From: an uncultured Lachnospiraceae bacterium
GTDB taxonomy: Bacteria; Bacillota_A; Clostridia; Lachnospirales; Lachnospiraceae
Direction of reading: 5' to 3'
DNA: 25,778 nucleotides
Assembly: GCA_947175285.1 (NCBI GenBank)
Contig: CAMWMM010000013.1
Span: 1 to 25,778 of the forward strand
How positions within the stretch are numbered: position 1 is the first letter of the stretch; each line of letters starts with the position of its first letter. This document shows positions 16,401 through 23,100 of the stretch, in pieces. The notes under the pieces are model-generated. The model was given only the letters and a program-made list of their open reading frames with translations. It had not been told where the DNA came from and did no database searches. The position numbers and the translations under genes were made by a program.

Positions 16401-17197
16401 TCATTTACCGTACCAATACCATTCCTGAAATTATTGAATACAGTTTCAAAACCAGAGAAATCTATGTTTGTCTTAGAATATCGTGTCTTAAAGTCATTCA
16501 ATTTCGTTTCATAGTCTGTAATGACTTTCTCCATTTTCTGTACTTGCTTTATAGCCGTTGAGTCATTTAATACAGCTCCAATATTTTTAAATACATAGAA
16601 TGGATCACTATTTTTTCCGATATTCTCTAATGCATATTTTAATGTCTCAACCTCACCAGTTGCCCGCTTGACATTAACAGTAAAAGTGGAAAGTTGATTT
16701 GCCTTATTGAATTTTTCTGACACGGAAATCAGAGCTTGTTCATCTTGTAATAATTCCCTGAAATACTGTGACGCTTTTTGGGCAGCATCATTTGTATTAT
16801 CGAACATCATTACATTTGCGCCAGATTTGATAAGGGACTCACCTGCTAAAATCTGTTTCTGTATATCAGCGGTCTGTTTATATGCCTGCTGCTTTCTCTC
16901 TTCATTCTGAATAACTGTATCAGCAGCAGAAACAGATGCATTAGCAATTTGCTGTGCTGCCTTCTGTGCGTTTTTAACTGCCTGTCCAGTATCAACATTG
17001 ATATTAGAAAATGTAATCTTCTGGTTGGTAATCTTTTCGATTTTCTTGGTTAAATTTAAAATCGTTTTCGGATCAATCTCGACTTGGACTTTTAACTTAT
17101 CAAGCTTGTTTTGTATTCTGATTATAGATTTACTGATATTACCCTTGGATTTTTCTTGATCCAAGATAGCTTGAAGTTCTATCAAAAATTCATTCAT
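10409..17197 (-). CDS. Tail tape measure protein
   Basis: A 2262-residue tape measure. The N-terminal third is coiled coil, followed by the TP901-type tape measure core at about 420-760 (MELSGRQLKEIGKSSLQMAKDM, then a SGIEQSGSVAKSAGLS region). A hydrophobic helix pair lies at about 878-912 (IAWMATNPIGWITAVVSAIG), then long coiled coils, including about 1540-1900. The C-terminus from about 2040 is Gly-rich with VGKAHVEGTVGKAFAEGT and ALVSEYGQTEMTVLPDGK, typical of clostridial phage tape measures. It sets tail length inside the tail tube. At the usual 0.15 nm per residue it predicts a tail of roughly 340 nm. The ribosome site AGGAGG lies inside the end of the upstream gene, only 6 bp separating them. 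Its position close behind the capsid gene, without tail-tube genes, is unusual. Confidence 0.95.
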   Translation of the reverse strand: MNEFLIELQAILDQEKSKGNISKSIIRIQNKLDKLKVQVEIDPKTILNLTKKIEKITNQKITFSNINVDTGQAVKNAQKAAQQIANASVSAADTVIQNEERKQQAYKQTADIQKQILAGESLIKSGANVMMFDNTNDAAQKASQYFRELLQDEQALISVSEKFNKANQLSTFTVNVKRATGEVETLKYALENIGKNSDPFYVFKNIGAVLNDSTAIKQVQKMEKVITDYETKLNDFKTRYSKTNIDFSGFETVFNNFRNGIGTVNDLKIAFNQLENSAKASTQMLKSQSSSLDPITQALNNMRDLQSTLQTLQTNMSGLQNKTALAGISVDDLISRYMKLKAEMDAAGGKVPLDGSWAREYQKLMSDVVSATKRVTAEQKKVEKSTNSFFASLKKNFSFLSYWTSANYIFMTSIRKIKEMVSSVRELESALVNINYTMELSGRQLKEIGKSSLQMAKDMNTSASNVLSAVKLYANAKESAESILKKSQPAIMISNVTEMTGENAAKMLQSIMNQFDMTQDDLMEIADTIEMVSQNMAYDFASGIDEIASGIEQSGSVAKSAGLSLQEYVSMLGLVIEKTGQSGSTIGNAYKTILQRITKASAMEGTLEEDISAAEKSLRAVGVEVRNTADEFRDLTDIMSDLGKVWDSLSSVEQSNISYNVAGVRQTNILKSLLGYWEDYESLVEKANDASGTTLKNQEIYVESLQGKLGKLSAIWSNISNDTISSNFLKGLADAGIGISSIIEKIGLLKSVIASVGIAAFVKNFNHLKEVGASISALNEIQRVFNNTALVGEQLNLSLAGSLSTYSVETVKAAIAQGTFTAEQIKAILTAKGLTDAEIQEVITTNALTASQTGATASTFGLGTAFKGLGLSIKTATKSMIAWMATNPIGWITAVVSAIGASIYGVVKLHDALTVSLEEQKEKLQETKEAYENVKNELQEVETELQNTQNKVEELENTPNLTWVDQEELNRLREVTKELELQKQLKQDAQLESAKDLYKENEKTFDKEFKSSYGNTSVSDLKEQLSSGQIGIGQLDYKNITDIVTALQYINEEKAKLTDESEIAEFEDFINDLTDLIKSDGQEYLSSLSEYKQNILEIASIRDLTQDEQDFYDYLSSMQKAIYEYYSPAAWNNLEFDSIFDTEGIEKTKEELVSMYKSGELSSAEMLEQFPKLNQAIKESEIIAGESSDVYKEFFNEIAALAEGQADVVNDVMEETKASLSITETVDQINTQLKPAFDSLKSAYEDIFSLNEDTGEKLFSLDDVDINTFESIRAQLEKLGEIDGITIDYSPFERFVSVLSDTSSTAEEVQQQFDNLATSIIYTTDCTNMSAETYDLLVKSLTEMGVTNADEVLTNLKDIQEELVSLGYDVANITAEEAAELIRLGAVSAETTEYLKMYLIQKQLAQNPLNTMADITALEGLCNALGVTGELYRYVIDLKRAFDAKEMGAVSDGLDSSIEHIKGKIQELANGQADFQFNFSAPGTSKKSGSSSSSKSEKDTTKEFDWIEQAIENVEKEVKKLDDVVNSAYSTFSQKNEALAQEIGKVSKEIDLQQQAYDEYMRKADSIGLSDHYKELVQSGAINIEDIADENLQKQIDAYQKWYDKAQNAADAIKELKTDMKDLYVSAYELQTDNLKERLDSDSITQKQYLDGLKAAYEQFYANLEDFAQQYHEAVLEYLDEEKSYLNDVAGAAASLLDREIDNVRDDADEQENRLKRQIDLLEDRKKPLEDELKALEDKAKKENLIYNLQKAQYDLARAEYQRPKLVYSEEKGLHYTNDPQAVRDAKKDVDDAKLEIQKQSIQDQIDALDDEIDRYNVLIDQINKAADDQIDALEKIKNKWQEVIDQQEYAKNISLLTGEFGTDAITKILTGNDDDLLAQWKDNYINTLAGIDMESQGYIGNMTEQIASLYGVDLSPLQSQFMGVSDSVNGMTDALAQAANAVGIGNVTNATPNPAAPESTNAPSTNTEPSLESAIVNETETAMNAFDQHTDKLTNEVIPAIQAAAQEMNAFNESADMDIEKTITIHYETTGEKPFGGGDNIAVGKSHNVGKAHVEGTVGKAFAEGTGKYKGLPKPEKNALVSEYGQTEMTVLPDGKTIITDEPTMMDLPKDTVIFNEEQTKQIMNNKPRAEGKTYANGTVEYPDGTIITPDGHTLRPLQPGDQGWDLLQKCQPLVDKILSGQMDIVSNAVFEHQKQMEQIVKEITNNTAINNISNTKNVQPVVNNNDIHVTLPNVTNSTSADALLRDLQSIRLKSYQFFNP

Positions 17198-17203
17198 ATT
17201 ATT

Positions 17204-17563
17204 TTAATTACCTCCTGGTTTATGTTGATCACTTGAATTAGTATTTGCTGCAGTTTTCCTTGTAGTCCTTTTAACCGTTGTAGTTTTGGAATCGGCTTCC
17301 TTTTTTGCTTTTAACTTTTTACGTTCTTCTTTAATCTTTTGACACTCTTCTTCTTTCAGTGTTTCAAAGGTACCATCCACTATTGCTTGTGATGCTCTAT
17401 TGATTCCTTTGACGATTTCATCATGATTGTATTGGGTTACTCCAACTTCCCCACGTTCCACTTGTCCTATAAGTTCATGGCTCACATCACAATACCTGGC
17501 AACATCACGCAAAGATAAATGCCGTATCAGTCTATATTCTTGCAGATCACGTCTTGATAACAT
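17204..17563 (-). CDS. HTH (XRE-like) protein with basic C-terminal tail
   Basis: A 119-residue protein. Residues 16-38 (LSLRDVARYCDVSHELIGQV) form a Cro/C1-type helix-turn-helix. From about 65 on there is a Lys/Glu-rich helix and then a Lys/Arg/Thr-rich tail (KTTTVKRTTRKTAA). AAAGGATGG precedes the ATG. It sits between major capsid and tape measure in the same direction, an odd place for a regulator. It could be a late regulator or a DNA-binding morphogenesis protein; I cannot choose. Its last codons contain the ribosome site of the tape measure gene. Confidence 0.75.
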   Translation of the reverse strand: MLSRRDLQEYRLIRHLSLRDVARYCDVSHELIGQVERGEVGVTQYNHDEIVKGINRASQAIVDGTFETLKEEECQKIKEERKKLKAKKEADSKTTTVKRTTRKTAANTNSSDQHKPGGN

Positions 17564-17601
17564 ATTTCACCATCCTTTAATAAAAATTGCTTTAAAAGAC
17601 A

Positions 17602-17629
17602 GGGAGTGCAATATGCACATCACACTCCC
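17602..17629 (-). terminator. Stem-loop after the major capsid gene (distal)
   Basis: GGGAGTG and CACTCCC arms (7 bp), followed on the minus strand by TGTCTTTT. A partial terminator is plausible, reducing transcription from the capsid gene into the genes beyond. Confidence 0.5.
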
Positions 17630-17646
17630 ATATATGAGAAAAATCT

Positions 17647-17666
17647 AAGTGATAAGAAAATCACTT
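17647..17666 (-). terminator. Stem-loop after the major capsid gene (proximal)
   Basis: Perfect 7-bp arms AAGTGAT/ATCACTT with a 6-nt loop, followed on the minus strand by AGATTTTT. It begins 6 bp after the capsid stop codon; weak terminator or 3'-end stabiliser. Confidence 0.45.
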
Positions 17667-17672
17667 GAGACT

Positions 17673-18521
17673 TTAGGCAACTGTCTTACGGAGAACTACG
17701 CAACCCTTTGTATCCATAAGTTTTACGGCATAAAGGTCACTAGCGATAAGATCAGTAGCAAGCAGCTTACCTTCTCTTTCCTCTTCAATAGTAACTTCCT
17801 TCTGCCAAATAACGCCTAATGCATTCTTACGGACAAGGTATGTCTTACACTCCTTAGCTGTAGTATCATAAGTGTTATTGTCACAGATAATGACAGGGAT
17901 CACGCCTAACCAGTAACCTACAACTCCATCTTCAACTACACCATTACCATCCTTCGCATAAGTCTTAGAGATGGAAGTAAATTCATCCATAGAGACAAAC
18001 GTACTTCTAAGTCTATGGTTAATCAGTATTCCGGCGAAATTTGCAGAATCCACATCATCACCGAAACAATCAAATGCAGCTTCAATTTCAAGTTTTGTAA
18101 TTGATTCTGCCATGCTTGTAGGAACTTTATAAACTGCACTTGTATCCATTTCGTCAACAAGATTCTTGTCTACATCCTTTGCCATGACTTCGCCCATCTG
18201 CTCTGCCATTCTGTCTTTCATAGCACCCTTAACCTGAATGGAATCCTTATCATAAATCCTAACAGATTTACCAACCTGTTTGATTTTAGCAATGGAATCA
18301 CTCATGTTTACTTCTTCTGGCACAAGGGGAGTACCCTTTACGACTGTAGCCGCATCTGAAATTCTGTCAAATGTAGGAAAATGGATTGTATCACCACAAG
18401 TCCTAATATCTTCTGCCAAATCTGTCATATCAGTAGCAAGCCTGCCAACACGGAGAGATACTTCCATCTTCGCATTTACGGCTTCACTAAATAATTCTGG
18501 AATAACTAATGTATTTGCCAT
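17673..18521 (-). CDS. Major capsid protein (HK97-fold, N4 gp56-like)
   Basis: A 282-residue capsid protein. The start MANTLVIPELFSEAVNAKM and the block DTIHFPTFDRISDAATVVKG followed by KQVGKSVRIYD are the usual pattern of this HK97-fold family in Firmicutes phages. The C-terminal part has VTIEEEREGKLLATDLIASDLYAVKL. There is no long N-terminal delta region, consistent with a separate scaffold, whose gene lies directly upstream. It forms the icosahedral shell. GAAGG precedes the ATG. Stem-loops lie on both sides of the gene, which could help raise its expression relative to neighbours. Confidence 0.88.
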   Translation of the reverse strand: MANTLVIPELFSEAVNAKMEVSLRVGRLATDMTDLAEDIRTCGDTIHFPTFDRISDAATVVKGTPLVPEEVNMSDSIAKIKQVGKSVRIYDKDSIQVKGAMKDRMAEQMGEVMAKDVDKNLVDEMDTSAVYKVPTSMAESITKLEIEAAFDCFGDDVDSANFAGILINHRLRSTFVSMDEFTSISKTYAKDGNGVVEDGVVGYWLGVIPVIICDNNTYDTTAKECKTYLVRKNALGVIWQKEVTIEEEREGKLLATDLIASDLYAVKLMDTKGCVVLRKTVA

Positions 18522-18550
18522 AATATATACCTTCTTTCTTTATTTTTCAT

Positions 18551-18586
18551 AATATAAAAGCCTGATCCGTATTTCAGGTTCAGGCT
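18551..18586 (-). terminator. Stem-loop between scaffold and capsid genes
   Basis: AGCCTGA (18580-18586 on the minus strand) pairs with TCAGGCT (18559-18565), followed by TTTATATT. Lies in the 81-bp gap between the two genes; partial terminator or processing site. Confidence 0.5.
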
Positions 18587-18602
18587 ATCTTATAAACAAT
18601 AT

Positions 18603-19193
18603 TTACTTCTTAACCATCAGTCTTTTATAACTTTCTGGATGTTCCTGTGCAAACTTTTCTTTCTTGGAATAACTCCACTTCTTAAATTCCTCTGGTGTAA
18701 CCTTATCATCAGAACTATGGTCACTTGGAACATATCCGTTTGCTTTCATTCTTGATTTCACAATACCATCTACAAGAGTAGCTAATTTATCAACATCCGC
18801 ATCATCCTTAATATAATCCGCTAATGCCTTATCAAGTCCATTTGCAGATAACTTTTCCTGTACTGCAATCTTACGCTCCCTTTCGGCAACTGCCTTTTCG
18901 GACGCTTCTAAAGCGGCAAGACGATTTTCTACATCAATTTCAGCCTGTGTCTTTTCAACTGGCGATAGCTTCTTGATCTGATCTTGCAAATCCTTAATTT
19001 CCTTAGAATATTTTGTATGCAACTTATCTTCCGCACTCTGGATCTTTTTATTAACTTCATCCTCTGTAAATGTTACCAGCTTATCGTCTTTACCATCTAC
19101 TTTAGAATCAGTTTTTGCCTTTGCTCCTGACGGTGTTTTTGTATCTTTGATCGCGTCTAAATTTTCATCATTTACGATTGTATTCTCGTCCAT
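18603..19193 (-). CDS. Capsid scaffolding protein (DUF4355-like)
   Basis: A 196-residue protein, read from the ATG at 19193 because GGAAAGGAAG lies just before it; a longer upstream extension has no ribosome site. The layout is that of phage scaffolds: an acidic, disordered N-terminus, a long coiled coil at about 50-110 (DKLHTKYSKEIKDLQDQIKK and AALEASEKAVAERERKI), a helical domain (LSANGLDKALADYIKDDADV) and a basic C-terminus (SYKRLMVKK) that would contact the capsid protein. It directs prohead assembly and leaves before or during packaging. It precedes the capsid gene in the same direction. Confidence 0.85.
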   Translation of the reverse strand: MDENTIVNDENLDAIKDTKTPSGAKAKTDSKVDGKDDKLVTFTEDEVNKKIQSAEDKLHTKYSKEIKDLQDQIKKLSPVEKTQAEIDVENRLAALEASEKAVAERERKIAVQEKLSANGLDKALADYIKDDADVDKLATLVDGIVKSRMKANGYVPSDHSSDDKVTPEEFKKWSYSKKEKFAQEHPESYKRLMVKK

Positions 19194-19687
19194 TTTGTTA
19201 CTTCCTTTCCTGTTTTTATCAAATATCCAATAATCCCAATCAATATTTTTAAAACGCACAGTATATATAATTACTGTAATGTGATAAATATCTTAATAAA
19301 TTCGATTTTTCTTTGAATAAACTAAAGGAGGTTACAGAAAAAACCGACAAAAAAACTGTTTTTATCTTTAAAAAGTATTTTAACAAAATTCTGCTTATTT
19401 TTTGAGAAAAGAGACTTTCCAAAAAAGCTGAATATGCTAAGAGATTTTAAAAATTGCAAAACGTAGTGATCCTAAAATCACATTGTATTGCTATACTCAC
19501 AATGGTTAAATTATACAACGGCTGAAACTAAACATGTTGAATAACTAATAAAAGGAGTACATAATATGGTTAATCATTAAAAGAATTAACACATATGTCT
19601 TATACTATTATGAAATAGCATTTAGAACAATTTATATCAATATTTCCGCATATGTGTGTACATACACTTCCATATAGATACCAAAAT
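19194..19687. other. Gene-free stretch upstream of the scaffold gene
   Basis: I see no convincing gene here. It must hold the control region of the virion operon if that operon has its own start. A plus-strand AAAGGAGGT (19323-19331) is not followed by a start codon. A second site, AAAGGAG near 19551, is followed by a four-codon frame (MVNH, stop), possibly a leader or a remnant. A weak plus-strand TTGCTA, 17-bp spacer and TTATAC lies near 19490-19520. Candidate promoters for a phage polymerase would be looked for here. Confidence 0.4.
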
Positions 19688-19876
19688 TTAATATCCCTTT
19701 GATGATAAATATGCATCTAAGGATTCTCGATCAAGTAAGCCTAAATCACATTTACTGTTTTTATATCGTGACAATAGACCTTCACTGATCTTAGTCTGCT
19801 TTGATATGTGCTTTTGATTCACACCTTCTACATGGATGAATTTTACCAATCTATCCCTCAAAACTCCCTGTGACAT
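19688..19876 (-). CDS. Small helix-turn-helix protein, 62 aa
   Basis: I use the ATG at 19876, which follows GTGAGGATAAT; a longer TTG-started form to 19906 is less likely. Residues 20-40 (NQKHISKQTKISEGLLSRYK) form a Cro/C1-like HTH, and the end LLDRESLDAYLSSKGY is typical of a small clostridial HTH family on phages and plasmids. It lies between the polymerase gene and the virion operon, separated from each by gene-free DNA, so it could regulate one of them (inference). Confidence 0.75.
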   Translation of the reverse strand: MSQGVLRDRLVKFIHVEGVNQKHISKQTKISEGLLSRYKNSKCDLGLLDRESLDAYLSSKGY

Positions 19877-20023
19877 ATTATCCTCACTTTCTTTTTTGTA
19901 GAACAATCACAAGCAAACCCATGAATTTTATGCACAATTACTATATAAATTATTATTTCTTTGTGTTATAATTAAAAGTTATTATATACCATACCATGCA
20001 ATAGTGAATAAAATCCAAATCTC

Positions 20024-20064
20024 AAAAACCCTTAATTTTCTTATACTTTTTAAGGGTATATTTT
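20024..20064. terminator. Bidirectional terminator after the polymerase gene
   Basis: 8-bp arms ACCCTTAA/TTAAGGGT (20028-20035 and 20050-20057). On the minus strand TTTTTG follows, and on the plus strand TATATTTTT follows. It lies about 90 bp past the polymerase stop. Confidence 0.6.
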
Positions 20065-20143
20065 TGATGTCTGGAGATTTTTCTTTAAGCATTTTTTTGT
20101 GCAAGGAATCGGCAAAATACCGACTCCCACGCACACTATCGCA

Positions 20144-23100
20144 TTATACAACACGCTTTACTTTTCTGGTGCAAATCTCATATTTCACACCATCAACTGT
20201 AAAAATCATATGATCTTTTTCAAACAATTTCCCAACATCTTTGAGACTGGAAACTTTTTTGCTTGTACCATTTTTATCTGGTTCATATTTTCGTACATAA
20301 GATACAGTACCTTTACCATTTTCTTTGATCGCTTTGAGAAATTCATCTTTATGTGCAGCGTACACATATTTCAAAAGCAATCCTCCAACTTTAGCATCTA
20401 TCAATTCCTGATCCCTTTTATCCACGTAAATATATTTACCTTTTTTATCTTTAATAACTTTCCCATGTGCATCCTTTTTAGGTCGGATATCATACACTTT
20501 TCGAATCAATACATTTATATCATACGAAGTAATTTCACGCTCTTTTATGTTGTTGATAACATCCTTCTCTATAGCGTTTATTTCGTCATACATTTCATCA
20601 TAAGATAACTTTCCATCCTTGTACTTTCCTCTTGCAGAATTTATCTTATTATTGGTTTCAAGGCATAATGCCTTTATAGCATTTATCCTATTATAATCAG
20701 CTTTCACGCCACTTGGAATAGGTTTTAAAATATCAACAAAGCAAGGAATATATGTTGTTCTCGGACTTCTCACAATCTTCTCACTGATAATCTGGCTCAA
20801 AATATCCATTGGAGATTCCATCTTACGATAAATCTTCTCTTTCAATGTCTTTTGTTCCTGTGCATACGCTATCTGTTTCTGGCGGTGCAATTCCTTCTGT
20901 TTCTCATTCTCATACTTGTTACGCTTCCTCTTTTTGGGCTGTGATTTCAGACTCTTTGTAAAATCTGGACGTATCATATACTCTTTGCTTACCATCAGGA
21001 CTTCATCAATAGCTTTGTTGATTTCGTCTAACTCTTCTTGTGTTGTAGCGTTGTTCCTTTTTTCTACAAGCAATTCATATTCCTTTATCTTCTTCTCTGA
21101 CAGGCTCTTTTTGTAGCGTGTTTCAGTGAATACGATCGTATCGCCCTGAATGATTGCATTTTCCGTCTTTAGGTATGGTCTGGACTTAATCTTTTTCATT
21201 TCAGCTTCTATATTACAATCATACCGCCTTTTGGCACTGTCAATAGCAATATTCGATAAAACCTCCAAAAGACATATATCATCATACATCATGGATAGAT
21301 ATTTTTGCTTATTTTCTTTTGTACCAGTGTTGTATAAGTGCCAATACAAACTCTGTAAATCTCTCGCAAGATTGCAGATTTTTCCTATAAAGTCATTACA
21401 GAGCTGGCCATCTACTTTTGCCATGTTTTCATCTGTAAATTCATACATTCTTGGCTTTGGAGACAGACCATTTATCGGAATCAGATAATCCTGTACTTCC
21501 TTAACTTTTTCAAGGATAATAGGATTATTGCCAATAAACGCACTATCGCTATCCTGGTCGCTCCCATTCCATTTACAAGACAGAAAAGCACCTTTTCCCC
21601 ACAAGTTGATAATCAGTATGTTATCTGACAGGTTAAACCATTTCCATTCCTCACGGTATGTATTCTTCAACAAAGCATTGTTTCCACTACAAATATGTGG
21701 TGAACGCATACCATATAATTCCTCACCGTCTTTGTATCTGGTACAATAGCACTCAAAGTCACTTAGGATACTTGTATCAATTTCATCACCACAAGACGCT
21801 CTCAACATTTCATACGGATTCCCCACCAATGTACAGAAATCAGAATCCCTAATCTGCAGCTTACCAGCAATCAGTTTGTCAATAATACCTTTGATTTTAA
21901 ACCGCCTATAATCCGTATACCATTTTGTACGACTAATATCGTCATTCACATTAAGAAGCGACAGCATCATAGAATCTTTTGCTTTTTCTGTTGCTCTCAT
22001 ATCAACAAAGTGTTTAAACCATGCCACATAACTTTTCATTAGGTTCACTTCATCAATCTGTGGTTCCACAAGTTCCCATAAATCATCTTTGTCAAAATTC
22101 AAACTGCCTATCACCTGATACCATAGCTGTTGCTTATCTCCATACTTTGACTTGTGTTCGGTTTTGCAGCATCCGAAACTTTGATCTTTAATCTTTTCCC
22201 TATACCAATCCCATGTTAAGCGTTCCTGTTCAAACTTTATATCTTTTAAAAGTTGTTTTGATTCACTCTCAAAATTCTCATAGACTTCATTATAATTTCT
22301 CTCTGCTTCATTCAGATTGTTTTGTGCTATTTCAAAATCTTCCTTTGTCGGTGGCTCTTTGCCTTTTTCTGGATCATAATTCAGTAGCATGGTGATTTTC
22401 CGCTTTGCAGTAGTTACCGCCTGTTTTGCTATCCGCAATTCCTCATATTTTTCTTTTAAAGGTTCTTCCAGTTCTTTTAAATGTGCCTTTTTATCATCAT
22501 CAATCATATATTCGCAGATTATATCCGCAAATTTGAAAATCTTCACTGAATTTCTGGTAGTCACCATCAAGACTTTTTTCGGTTCAAACGGATTGCCAAA
22601 TGTATCCTTGATTATCGGATTCTCCACGCCTTTGAAGCGTTTCTTATAATATTCCTGAAGATTTGTGTTAAAAACGGCTGTTTTGAAAAAATGGTTTCTC
22701 AATAGGATAAATCCATAATTCTCATAAGAATTATCCTTTTTGATAGTTCCGTCTTTTTCTTTCGTTGCATACTTTCCTTTTTTGAATACACTAGAATCCA
22801 ATAATGATTGTCCATCCCATAAATCCGTCTTTTGTGTATAAGGCTCTCTGACAACTTTTAACTCTGTACCTTTACCATTGCTTGATAGAAATGGTTTAAC
22901 CACATTACAGTCCATTGTAGCTTGTCCCGACACATCATCTATCAGTAGTATGGAATATGGATCAATATCTAATTCTCCAATAATGGAAGAAGCAATCAAA
23001 CTCTGATAACTACGGGTTGAAACAATATCAACTTGTTCAAATGGATTAGGATTGTTTTTGTCCTGGCTTCTCACCATTTTTCTGAATGGTATGCCTAAAT

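Noticed and set aside
19548..19580. A plus-strand gene starting at the ribosome site near 19551
   Set aside because: The ATG is followed by only three codons before TAA and no longer frame follows.
20099..20608. A 169-residue plus-strand frame opposite the polymerase gene
   Set aside because: It is an antisense shadow of the polymerase C-terminus, rich in Phe and Ile as expected from the opposite of Lys/Glu-rich coding, with no ribosome site.
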